This document shows, piece after piece, positions 27,486 to 35,131 of a stretch of 64,000 bases of DNA. Under the pieces are notes generated by a model. The model was not told where the DNA came from. It was given only the letters and a program-made list of their open reading frames with translations, and searched no databases. Both the position numbers and the translations under genes were made by a program. Position 1 is the first letter of the stretch. Each line of letters begins with the position of its first letter. Source of the stretch: Bradyrhizobium rifense (GTDB taxonomy: Bacteria; Pseudomonadota; Alphaproteobacteria; Rhizobiales; Xanthobacteraceae); NCBI RefSeq assembly GCF_008123425.1, contig NZ_VSSS01000001.1, forward strand, positions 102,979-166,978. Reading direction: 5' to 3'.

Positions 27486-28913
27486 ATGACCAATCCTGCC
27501 ACAGCCTCCCTGCTCGACCGCGCCAATCTCGACCGCGACCAGGTTCGCCACGAGCTCGCGCGTGGCCTTGCCGGTGCCGACGACGGCGAATTGTTCCTGG
27601 AATACAGCCAGACCGAAGCGCTGATGTTCGACAATGGGCGGCTGAAGCAGGCGACCTATGACACCTCGCAAGGGTTTGGCCTGCGCGCGGTCAAGGACGA
27701 TGCGGTCGGCTATGCGCATTCCTCGGACGTGTCGCTGCCGGCGCTGATTCGCGCAGCCGACGCAGTCGCGGCCGTCCGCGGCGGCTATTCCGGCAGCTTT
27801 GCCGCCCCGCCGGCGCATACCAACGTGCGGCTTTATAGTGACGACAACCCGCTGGACGCGCCGGGCTTCGAGACCAAGGTCAAGCTGCTCGCCGAAATCG
27901 ACGCTTATCTGCGCGACAAGGATCCGCGGGTGCGGCAGGTCAGCGTCAGCCTGGGTGCGACCTGGCAGGTCGTCGAGATCCTGCGGCCCGACGGCGAGAG
28001 CTATCGCGACATCCGTCCGCTGGTGCGCGTCAACGTCTCCGTCGTCGCCGGCCAGGGCGACCGCCAGGAGAGCGGCAGCAAGGGTTATGGCGGCCGCGCC
28101 GGCTATGCCGAATTCATCGAGAGCAAGAACTGGCGCGACGCCGCCGATGGCGCGTTGCGCGAGGCGCTGGTCAATCTGGAATCGATTCCCGCCCCTGCCG
28201 GCGAGATGGACGTCGTGCTCGGCGCCGGCTGGCCCGGCGTGATGCTGCATGAAGCGGTCGGTCATGGCCTCGAAGGCGACTTCAACCGCAAGAAGACGTC
28301 GGCCTTTGCCGGCCTGATGGGCCAGCAGGTCGCAGCCAAGGGCGTCACCGTGGTCGATGACGGCACCATTGCCTCGCGCCGCGGCTCGCTGTCGATCGAC
28401 GACGAGGGCACGCCGACCAATCGCACCGTGCTGATCGAGGACGGCATCCTGGTCGGCTACATGCAGGACCGCCAGAACGCGCGGTTGATGAACATGAAGC
28501 CGACCGGCAACGGCCGCCGCCAGGGCTATGCCCATGTGCCGATGCCACGCATGACCAACACCTACATGCTCGCGGGCGACCGCGACCCGGCCGAGATTCT
28601 CGCGTCGGTGAAGAACGGCGTGTTTGCCGCGAATTTCGGCGGCGGACAGGTCGACATCACCTCGGGCAAATACGTCTTCCAGTGCACCGAGGCCTACAAG
28701 ATCGAGAACGGCAAGATCGGCGCGCCGCTGAAGGGCGCCATGCTGATCGGCAACGGGCCGACCGACCTGCATCGCATCCGCATGATCGGCAACGATCTCG
28801 CGCTGGATACCGGCATCGGCACCTGCGGCAAGAATGGCCAGGGCGTGCCGGTCGGCGTCGGCCAGCCGTCGCTGCTGATGGAACGCATTACGGTGGGTGG
28901 AACGGGCGCATGA
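27486..28913 (+). CDS. tldD: Metalloprotease TldD
   Basis: A 475-residue protease. The zinc motif HExxxH is present as MLHEAVGHGLEGDFNRK near residue 255. Other TldD signatures are RRGSLSIDDEGTPTNRT and GGGQVDITSGKYVF. TldD works with TldE/PmbA to degrade unfolded peptides and process microcin-like precursors; the partner is not in this window. The ATG at 27486 gives the family N-terminus. The stop overlaps the next start (ATGA). Confidence 0.95.
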   Translation: MTNPATASLLDRANLDRDQVRHELARGLAGADDGELFLEYSQTEALMFDNGRLKQATYDTSQGFGLRAVKDDAVGYAHSSDVSLPALIRAADAVAAVRGGYSGSFAAPPAHTNVRLYSDDNPLDAPGFETKVKLLAEIDAYLRDKDPRVRQVSVSLGATWQVVEILRPDGESYRDIRPLVRVNVSVVAGQGDRQESGSKGYGGRAGYAEFIESKNWRDAADGALREALVNLESIPAPAGEMDVVLGAGWPGVMLHEAVGHGLEGDFNRKKTSAFAGLMGQQVAAKGVTVVDDGTIASRRGSLSIDDEGTPTNRTVLIEDGILVGYMQDRQNARLMNMKPTGNGRRQGYAHVPMPRMTNTYMLAGDRDPAEILASVKNGVFAANFGGGQVDITSGKYVFQCTEAYKIENGKIGAPLKGAMLIGNGPTDLHRIRMIGNDLALDTGIGTCGKNGQGVPVGVGQPSLLMERITVGGTGA

Positions 28914-29686
28914 GCGTTGAGAAAATAACTGTCAGCACCAAGCGGAAGAGCAGCGGTTGGGGCGGTCAGCTGGTGCAGCTCGCCGGCATCGTTGCCGCCG
29001 TCTTCATCGCCAAGGGCGCGCTGGCCGAACCGTTCTACGTGCCATCGGGCTCGATGGAGCCGACGCTGTTGATCGGCGATGCCCTGCTCGCTTCGAAATT
29101 CCCCTATGGCTACGGCACCTCGTCGCTGCCGATCCAGATCAATTTGCCGGAAACCGGCCGCGTCTTCGCGGAAACGCCGAAGGCAGGCGATGTCGTGGTG
29201 TTCCGCTGGCCCGGCGACCGCTCGCAGGCCTGGGTCAAGCGCGTGGTGGGCCTGCCCGGCGATCGCATCCAGATGCGACAGGGTCAGCTCTTCATCAATG
29301 ACCGTCCCGCCGAATTGAAGCCGGATGGCGTTGGTGCCGCCGAGGACGACAATGGCGGCAGCGAGCCCGCCTACCGCTATGTCGAGACGCTGCCGAACGG
29401 CGTCAAGCACCTGATCTTCAAGATGCGCGACAACGGTCCGCTCGACAACACGCAGGAAGTGACGGTGCCGGCCGGACATCTGTTCGTGCTCGGCGATAAC
29501 CGAGACAACTCCGCCGACAGCCGCGTGCCGCTGCGCTCCGGCGGCGTCGGCCTGCTGCCGGTCGACAATCTCGTCGGCCGCGCCGATGCCGTACTCGGCT
29601 CCTGGGATCTCGGCATGCGCGGCCAGCCGGTGTGGACCTGGCTCTCCGGCTTCCGCCTCGCGCGGTTCTTCACCGCCGTGCACTGA
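28910..29686 (+). CDS. lepB: Signal peptidase I
   Basis: A 258-residue membrane protease that removes signal peptides. One N-terminal membrane helix is followed by box B with the nucleophile Ser (FYVPSGSMEPTLLIGD, near residue 48), the general base Lys in QAWVKRVVGLPGDRIQ near residue 109, and box E (VLGDNRDNSADSR). The start overlaps the tldD stop by 4 bp, indicating translational coupling, an arrangement I do not consider standard for lepB, which usually sits near rnc. Confidence 0.93.
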   Translation: MSVEKITVSTKRKSSGWGGQLVQLAGIVAAVFIAKGALAEPFYVPSGSMEPTLLIGDALLASKFPYGYGTSSLPIQINLPETGRVFAETPKAGDVVVFRWPGDRSQAWVKRVVGLPGDRIQMRQGQLFINDRPAELKPDGVGAAEDDNGGSEPAYRYVETLPNGVKHLIFKMRDNGPLDNTQEVTVPAGHLFVLGDNRDNSADSRVPLRSGGVGLLPVDNLVGRADAVLGSWDLGMRGQPVWTWLSGFRLARFFTAVH

Positions 29687-29696
29687 GCTGATCCTC

Positions 29697-30044
29697 ATGA
29701 CCTTCGACGACGTCAGAAAATTTGCGCTGACGTGGCCGGAGGTCGAGGACGGCACCTCCTACGGCACGCCGGCGCTGAAAGTGCGCAAGAAGATGCTGGC
29801 GCGCCTGAAAGAGGATGGCGACAGCCTGGTGATGCCGGATGTCCCGATCGACGAGCGCGCGATGCTGGTCGCGAGCCAGCCGAAAATCTTCTATTTCACC
29901 GATCACTACGCCGACTATCCGATCGTGCTGATCCGCCTGTCCAAGGCCAGGCGCGCGATCGTCGAACCGTTTCTCCGGCGGCGTTGGCGCGCGCTGGCAT
30001 CGAAGGTTGCGCGAGCGGACTATGATGCGCGCGAGGGCGCGTGA
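29697..30044 (+). CDS. MmcQ/YjbR family DNA-binding-fold protein
   Basis: A 115-residue protein of the MmcQ/YjbR group: TFDDVRKFALTWPEVEDGTSYG, then PALKVRKKMLARL, then YFTDHYADYPIVLIRLS and a C-terminal RRRWRALASK helix. The fold (CyaY-like) is known, the function is not. It starts 11 bp after lepB. The next ORF overlaps its stop, suggesting one transcript with tldD-lepB. Confidence 0.85.
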   Translation: MTFDDVRKFALTWPEVEDGTSYGTPALKVRKKMLARLKEDGDSLVMPDVPIDERAMLVASQPKIFYFTDHYADYPIVLIRLSKARRAIVEPFLRRRWRALASKVARADYDAREGA

Positions 30045-30619
30045 CGCACGCGATGAATGAGGACCGCTTTCTCGCGCTGGCGCTGAAGAACCCGGTCAAC
30101 GTCGCAATCCTCGACGAGCTCCAGCGCCTCGCCCTGCCGGATGCGTGGCTGGTCTCGGGATGCCTGGTGCAGACGGTGTGGAATGTCCTCACCGGCCGTG
30201 CCATCGATCACGGTATCGCCGATTACGACGTGTTCTATTTCGATCCGGATACCTCGTGGGGCGCGGAGGATGCAGTGATCCGGGACGTGCATGCGCGACT
30301 CGGGCACCTCGGCGTCAAGATCGAGACCCGCAACCAGGCGCGCGTGCATCTGTGGTATCCTGGCAAGCATGGCCTGCCCTATCCGCCCTTGAGGCGCGCG
30401 GCTGACGGCATCGACCGCTTCCTCACGCAAAACACGCAAGTGGGCGTGAGGCGCTCGGGCGATGGTCACGAGGTCTACGCGCCGCATGGGTTCGACGACG
30501 TCGAGAGATTGATCGTGCGGCCCAATCCGGGCCCGAATTTCTCCGCAGCAAATTACACCGCGAAGGCGGCGCGATGGAAAGCGTTGTGGCCGGAGCTTAC
30601 GGTGATTGCCGCGGAGTGA
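30041..30619 (+). CDS. Nucleotidyltransferase-like protein (DUF925 family)
   Basis: A 192-residue protein resembling the bacterial nucleotidyltransferase-like family: VSGCLVQTVWNVLTG, then DHGIADYDVFYFDPDTSWGAED with the acidic residues expected of the catalytic site, and LWYPGKHGLPYPPL. The family has no assigned substrate. The GTG at 30041 overlaps the preceding stop (GTGA); the ATG at 30053 would give 188 residues and is equally plausible. Confidence 0.8.
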   Translation: MTHAMNEDRFLALALKNPVNVAILDELQRLALPDAWLVSGCLVQTVWNVLTGRAIDHGIADYDVFYFDPDTSWGAEDAVIRDVHARLGHLGVKIETRNQARVHLWYPGKHGLPYPPLRRAADGIDRFLTQNTQVGVRRSGDGHEVYAPHGFDDVERLIVRPNPGPNFSAANYTAKAARWKALWPELTVIAAE

Positions 30620-30625
30620 GCTCTC

Positions 30626-30718
30626 GTAGGGTGGGCAAAGCGTAGCGTGCCCACCACTTCTCGTCGCGATTGCGAAAGACGGTGGGCACGGCGCTTCGCG
30701 CCTTTGCCCACCGCTACG
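30626..30718. repeat. Palindromic intergenic repeat, family A, copy 2
   Basis: Same unit and orientation as at 8400: CGTAGGGTGGGCAAAGCG ... GCGCCTTTGCCCACC..CTACG. It sits between the stops of two convergent genes and may act as a terminator. Confidence 0.85.
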
Positions 30719-30727
30719 GCACCTTGC

Positions 30728-31306
30728 CTACCTCACCACACCCGACGTGAACCCCGCCTTCCGCCGCGGCGGCTTGATGTCCTTTTTCAGGAAGCAGCGC
30801 GCTTCCCGGCCGGTGTAGCCGGGACGGGCATAGGTGAAGGCGCGGCATTTGTTGTCGGCGGTGCAGGCGGCCTTGCAGATGTCCTCGCCTTCGCCTTCCT
30901 TGAGGTCGAAATTACGCAAATCGCCGCCGGGGCGGTCGATCGAGGTCTCCACGCCCTCGACACGCGGCTCGATCACGCCGGCGCCGCGCACGCCGGAGAT
31001 ACAGCAACTACCCGGCACCCGCGGCGGCACGGTATTCTTGAGCCAGCACACTGCGGCAGCGCCGTCGATGTCGGGATAGCTGAAGCTCCACGACCGGCAT
31101 TTGCGATCGCGCTCGCAGAGCAACGCGCAGTCCTCGGGATCACCTGACGTGACCGGCGTGTTGAAATAATCCCCGCCGGGCCGGTCGAACGCCGTCTGGG
31201 CGCGCGCAGGCCCGCTCGCAAACGCGAGCGACAGCAGCGTGACGCAAGCCACGACGCTGGCCAGGGCCTTGGCCATGACGGCCCCAGGCAGGCGGCGCTT
31301 CCCCAT
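30728..31306 (-). CDS. Secreted protein with two tandem PAN/apple-type domains
   Basis: A 192-residue exported protein. After a signal peptide (VVACVTLLSLAFASGPARAQ) there are two similar units, each starting with a DRPGGD motif (FDRPGGDYFN and IDRPGGDLRN) followed by a CxxxC pattern (CALLCERDRKCRSWSFSY and CKAACTADNKCRAFTYARP) and a CWLK or CFLK strand. This is the PAN/apple fold, a disulfide-rich module for binding protein or sugar. Ligand unknown. Starts at 31306 or 31276 are possible. Confidence 0.85.
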   Translation of the reverse strand: MGKRRLPGAVMAKALASVVACVTLLSLAFASGPARAQTAFDRPGGDYFNTPVTSGDPEDCALLCERDRKCRSWSFSYPDIDGAAAVCWLKNTVPPRVPGSCCISGVRGAGVIEPRVEGVETSIDRPGGDLRNFDLKEGEGEDICKAACTADNKCRAFTYARPGYTGREARCFLKKDIKPPRRKAGFTSGVVR

Positions 31307-31440
31307 CGGAACAGCTTTCGAGTTATTGACGGCGCTCAGGTTTTTCAGCCGGTCATTTGATCGCCGCAAACCTGTATGGGCGATGAACGGCCTAAAACCT
31401 GGTCGTTGGCCTATTTGCCTAGAGCAAGACGGAGATGGCT

Positions 31441-32811
31441 CTAGAACGCGTATTCCGCGTAGGCCGGTTCCACCGAGCCCTTCCAGGCGCCGTTGAACTT
31501 CTCGAGCATCTCTTCGGCCGGGGTCCGGCCGGAATCGATGATGCGGTCGAGCGGCTCCAGATGCCGGGTCTCGTCGCGGCCGATCGCGTCGATGCGGCCG
31601 CGGCGACGCAGGCCCGCATGTGCCAGAACGAGGCATTCCTTGGCGATCTCGAACAGATAGCGGTCCTTGATCCGCGCCTTGAAGCCGAAGCGCGGCACGT
31701 CGTCGCGGAGCGCCTGACGCTCGGGCGCGGTCCAGTGCTTCACCAGATCCCAGGCGGCGTCGAGCGATACGTCGTCATAGAGCAGCCCGGCCCAGAACGC
31801 CGACAGCGCCGGCAGACGGCCCCACGGGCCGCCATCGGAGCCGCGCATCTCGAGGTAGCGCTTGAGCCGCACTTCCGGGAAGATCGTCGAGAGATGGTTG
31901 GCCCAGTCCGACAGGGTGGGACGCTCGCCGGGCAGATTGTTGTTGCGGCCGTCGAAGAAGGCGCGGAATGAGGAGCCCGACACGTCGATATAGTCGTCGC
32001 CGCGCTTGACGAAATACATGGGCACGTCGAGCGCGTAGTCGACATAGCGCTCGAAACCCATGCCATCCTCGAACGCCCACGGCATCATGCCCGAACGCGC
32101 ATTGTCGGTGTCGCGCCAGATCTCGGAGCGGAAGGACAGGAAGCCGTTCGGCTTGCCTTCGGTGAACGGCGAGTTGGCGAACAAAGCGGTCGCCACCGGC
32201 TGCAGCGCCAGCGAGACGCGCAGCTTCTTGACCATGTCGGCTTCGGACGAGAAATCGAGATTGGTCTGCACGGTGCAAGTCCGGTACATCATGTCGAGGC
32301 CGTATTGGCCGACCTTCGGCATGTAATTGGTCATGATCTTGTAGCGGCCCTTGGGCATCACCGGGATGTCGGCGCGCGACCAGGACGGCGTCATGCCGAG
32401 CCCGAGGAAGCCGATGCCGAGCGGGGTCGCGATCTCGCGCACCTGCGCCAGATGCGCCATCAGCTCGCTCTGGGTCTGGTGCACGTTCTCGACCGGCGCG
32501 CCGGAGAGCTCAAACTGTCCGCCGGGCTCGAGCGAGATCGCGCCGCCGCCGGTGACGTCGTAGAGACCGATGATGTTGCCCTTCTCCATGATCGGCTCCC
32601 AGCCGAGCAGGAGCTTCATGCCTTCGAGCAGTGCCCCGATGCCGCGCGCGCCCTCATAGGGCACTGGACGGTGGCCTTCGAGCGTGAACGGCGTCTTCTC
32701 GTGCTCGGTGCCCATGCGGAACTCGGACGGGTCCTTGCAGCCTTCCTCAAACCACGCAACGAGCTCGTCGCGCGATTGCAGCGGCGTCATATCGATCTGG
32801 TCTCGCGCCAT
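31441..32811 (-). CDS. gshA: Glutamate-cysteine ligase (plant/alphaproteobacterial type)
   Basis: A 456-residue enzyme, the first step of glutathione synthesis. Signatures: FRMGTEHEKTPFTLEG at the N-terminus with substrate Glu residues, GGGAISLEPGGQFELSGAP in the active site, and FLGLGMTPSWSRADIPVMPKGRY. This longer type is shared with plants and is redox regulated there. The 4-gene neighbourhood with MarR and GST points to a local glutathione theme. Start at 32811 is ATG. Confidence 0.95.
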   Translation of the reverse strand: MARDQIDMTPLQSRDELVAWFEEGCKDPSEFRMGTEHEKTPFTLEGHRPVPYEGARGIGALLEGMKLLLGWEPIMEKGNIIGLYDVTGGGAISLEPGGQFELSGAPVENVHQTQSELMAHLAQVREIATPLGIGFLGLGMTPSWSRADIPVMPKGRYKIMTNYMPKVGQYGLDMMYRTCTVQTNLDFSSEADMVKKLRVSLALQPVATALFANSPFTEGKPNGFLSFRSEIWRDTDNARSGMMPWAFEDGMGFERYVDYALDVPMYFVKRGDDYIDVSGSSFRAFFDGRNNNLPGERPTLSDWANHLSTIFPEVRLKRYLEMRGSDGGPWGRLPALSAFWAGLLYDDVSLDAAWDLVKHWTAPERQALRDDVPRFGFKARIKDRYLFEIAKECLVLAHAGLRRRGRIDAIGRDETRHLEPLDRIIDSGRTPAEEMLEKFNGAWKGSVEPAYAEYAF

Positions 32812-32910
32812 ATCAAACTCTAATCAGAAGCGCTTCGATCGAATGCGCGCGGGTGACGGGATGGTCCGCGAACCCACCGGGGCGCGCGGACGTGCTGGTT
32901 TGCCGCGCGG

Positions 32911-33408
32911 TCATCGCGACGGCGAGGTTTCGTTGACGTTGACGACGGGCGGCAGTTTCATCTCGCCGCACGCGCAGCCCAGGCGGTCGAGCAGACCACT
33001 GAGCTTGACGGCATCGGCATCGGACAGTTTCGAGCCGACATATTTCTCGATCGCAGCCGAATAGGCGCCCCACATCCGCTTCTGCAGCTCGCGGCCAGCC
33101 TCGGTGATCTCGACGAACTGGCCGCGTTTGTCGATCTTGCATTCGCGCCGGGAGGCGAGCCCCTCATCGACCAGGCGGTCGATCAGGCGCGAGGTGGAGT
33201 ATTGCGGGATCAGCATCTGCCGCTCGAGTTCCACCGGGCGCAGCTCTCCGCTCGGCGCGCGCGACAATTCGAGCAGCGCGTCGTACCATGCCAGTGGCGG
33301 GAACCCGGCCTTCTTCAGGTCCTGCTCGACGCAGTCGAGCACACGGCTCTGCACCCGCATCAGGCGGATCCAGGCACTGGTTGCCTCGGTCGATGGTTTG
33401 CGTTTCAT
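32911..33408 (-). CDS. MarR family transcriptional regulator
   Basis: A 165-residue winged-helix repressor. The DNA-binding core reads LRPVELERQMLIPQYSTSRLIDRLVDEGL, then the wing SRRECKIDKRGQFVEITEAG. The C-terminal tail ends CACGEMKLPPVV with two close Cys, which might be redox-sensitive. Divergent from a glutathione S-transferase gene across 126 bp. The ATG at 33408 is preferred; a TTG at 33420 is also in frame. Confidence 0.9.
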   Translation of the reverse strand: MKRKPSTEATSAWIRLMRVQSRVLDCVEQDLKKAGFPPLAWYDALLELSRAPSGELRPVELERQMLIPQYSTSRLIDRLVDEGLASRRECKIDKRGQFVEITEAGRELQKRMWGAYSAAIEKYVGSKLSDADAVKLSGLLDRLGCACGEMKLPPVVNVNETSPSR

Positions 33409-33448
33409 GGTCCCGCTCAAACTGGTCGCCCGCTTCTTACCCCACTCG

Positions 33449-33494
33449 ATGCACCTGCATCAATCTTGACTATTGCATGCAGGCGCATGTAGGC
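33449..33494. promoter_or_regulatory. Palindromic TGCAT motifs in the marR-gst control region
   Basis: ATGCA-CC-TGCAT (33449-33460) and TGCATGCA (33474-33481) flank a TTGACT hexamer at 33466-33471 that could be the -35 of gst (17-bp spacer to GTAGGC, a weak -10). Symmetric sites on both sides of a -35 box fit repression by the adjacent MarR protein. Confidence 0.5.
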
Positions 33495-33534
33495 GTTCTT
33501 TCGCCCCAACCAAGCGTCAAGAGGAGGAAATTCC

Positions 33535-34149
33535 ATGAAACTGTATTACTCGCCCGGCGCCTGCTCGCTGTCCCCCCATATCGCGCTCCTGGAGGCCGAC
33601 CTGCCCTATGAGCTGGTCAAGGTCGATCTCCGGGCCAAGAAGCTCGAGAATGGGGACGACTATCTGAAGGTGAATCCAAAGGGTCAGGTCCCCGCGCTGG
33701 GCCTCGACAGTGGCGAGATCGTGACCGAAGGTCCGGTCATTGTCCAGATGATCGCCGACAAGGCCCCGGCCAGGGCGCTGGCTCCTGCGCGCGACAGTTC
33801 CGAGCGCTACAAGCTGCTCGAATGGCTGAACTTCCTCACCTCCGAGGTGCACAAGAGCTTTGGCCCGCTGTTCGCACCGGCGCTGAATGACGACGCCAAG
33901 GCGTTCTTCAAGGACCGCGTCATGGGCAAGCTGAAGCACATCGACAGCGAGCTCGTCGGCCGCGACTACCTGATGGGCAAGCAGTTCTCGGTCGCTGACG
34001 GCTATCTCTTCACGATGCTGACCTGGGCCGACCGGATGAAGTTGGACCTCTCGGCAATGCCAAACCTCACCGCCTACAAGGCCCGCGTCGCGGCACGGCC
34101 GAAGGTGCAGGAGGCCTTGAAGAAGGAAGGGCTGGTGCAGGCCGCGTGA
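33535..34149 (+). CDS. gst: Glutathione S-transferase
   Basis: A 204-residue cytosolic GST, beta-class-like. The thioredoxin-fold half starts MKLYYSPGACSLSPHIALLE with the Cys10 and Ser residues typical of beta-class GSTs; VNPKGQVPAL carries the cis-Pro, and TEGPVIVQMIAD binds glutathione. The helical half has FSVADGYLFTMLTWADRM. GAGGAGGAA precedes the ATG. A strong terminator follows. Confidence 0.95.
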   Translation: MKLYYSPGACSLSPHIALLEADLPYELVKVDLRAKKLENGDDYLKVNPKGQVPALGLDSGEIVTEGPVIVQMIADKAPARALAPARDSSERYKLLEWLNFLTSEVHKSFGPLFAPALNDDAKAFFKDRVMGKLKHIDSELVGRDYLMGKQFSVADGYLFTMLTWADRMKLDLSAMPNLTAYKARVAARPKVQEALKKEGLVQAA

Positions 34150-34172
34150 ACGCTCGCAATGCTCAGCAAGCC

Positions 34173-34202
34173 AAAGGCCGGATCAACGATCCGGCCTTTC
34201 CT
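34173..34202 (+). terminator. Intrinsic terminator of gst
   Basis: Perfect 12-bp stem AAAGGCCGGATC-AAC-GATCCGGCCTTT followed by CCTATT. Almost the same hairpin ends the beta-oxidation operon at 35083. Confidence 0.88.
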
Positions 34203-34367
34203 ATTGGGCTGTAAGCCGACACCGGCGCGAAACCCCTTCGCCGGATTACCTCTTATTAGACTTATGAACTACTGTTCGTGGAATGTAAGTGGTGCTGTCT
34301 TGTCAGTACCCGCAAAGCGGGCGAGCTTGACGTAATTGATTGAAGAATTTTCGGACTCGCATCGGGG

Positions 34368-34682
34368 TTGAACTTGACGATTGCCATCGTCCTGATCGCT
34401 GCAAGCGCATTGGCGGGAATAGCGACAGGCTGTGCTTTCAGGATCTGGGCGCTGGTCGTGCTTTCGCCCTTTATCGCAATTTTCGCGGCGATCATTCTTC
34501 GCGTTTACGACTTCGGAATGATGGCGGGCGTGACCGTCATTGCCATCTGTCTTGCCGCCTCCCAGCTCGCCTACTTCGCGACAACCTATCTGCGTTACGC
34601 GCGGGACGTCTCACCGCATGACGAAGTCGACGGCGAGCCAGGCGAGAGAGGCGAGCAGAAAATCCGCCGCGAGCACAAATAA
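34368..34682 (+). CDS. Small membrane protein, hypothetical
   Basis: A 104-residue ORF with about three hydrophobic segments (IAIVLIAASALAGIATG, VLSPFIAIFAAIILRV, MAGVTVIAICLAASQLAYF) and a charged tail (EPGERGEQKIRREHK). Composition is that of a real membrane protein, but I know no family. It starts with TTG (34368, or 34374) with GGGG upstream. Its 3' end overlaps a possible gene on the other strand. Confidence 0.55.
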   Translation: MNLTIAIVLIAASALAGIATGCAFRIWALVVLSPFIAIFAAIILRVYDFGMMAGVTVIAICLAASQLAYFATTYLRYARDVSPHDEVDGEPGERGEQKIRREHK

Positions 34683-34829
34683 CGCCAACGCCGCCCAAAG
34701 CACGGGCCCCCTGCGGCGCAGACGCGCCGGCCTTTGCACCGGCAGAATGCGGCCGAGCGCAGGCGTAACAGCAATTTTCGCGGAGACATCGCGACCGAGC
34801 GCGGTCTTCCGCAGCACCAAAGAGTTCAT
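34611..34829 (-). CDS. Short hypothetical membrane protein (uncertain)
   Basis: A 72-residue ORF with a basic first half (PVQRPARLRRRGP) and a C-terminal helix (VLWAALALFVLAADFLLASLAWLAVDFV). It overlaps the 3' end of the opposite small membrane ORF by 72 bp, so at least one of the two may be spurious. No strong ribosome site precedes the ATG at 34829. Confidence 0.4.
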   Translation of the reverse strand: MNSLVLRKTALGRDVSAKIAVTPALGRILPVQRPARLRRRGPVLWAALALFVLAADFLLASLAWLAVDFVMR

Positions 34830-34837
34830 CAAGGACA

Positions 34838-35082
34838 CTTTCTTATTTCGTCTTCAACTTGCCGATGGAGCGGCAAGTGTCCCAACAGGTTCATCACCCG
34901 ACTGGTTAGCAAGAGTGATGCCAAGGCCGAGCAAAAGAACGGCGCCGCTTTGACGCGCTTATGACAATTGCGCGACAGTGTGGCAGCGGGACTCTGGCAC
35001 GGTTCCTACCGGGATTTTGTGACCGGTTCCACAACCTGGGAACTAATCTGACGTAACCGTGATGATGTCGCTGGAAAACAAA
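34838..35082. other. Intergenic region with no recognised element
   Basis: The roughly 245 bp before the beta-oxidation terminator contain no gene or repeat that I can support. Confidence 0.5.
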
Positions 35083-35107
35083 AAGGCCGGATCCACGATC
35101 CGGCCTT
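35083..35107 (-). terminator. Intrinsic terminator of the beta-oxidation operon
   Basis: Perfect 11-bp stem AAGGCCGGATC-CAC-GATCCGGCCTT, followed on the minus strand by TTT GTTTTCC. Nearly identical in stem to the gst terminator 900 bp away. Confidence 0.88.
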
Positions 35108-35131
35108 CTCGTTTCAAGCGAACGCGATCGA

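Noticed and set aside
34995..35010. TGGCACGGTTCCTACC, possible sigma-54 promoter
   Set aside because: The -24-like TGGCAC is present but the -12 GC element is missing.
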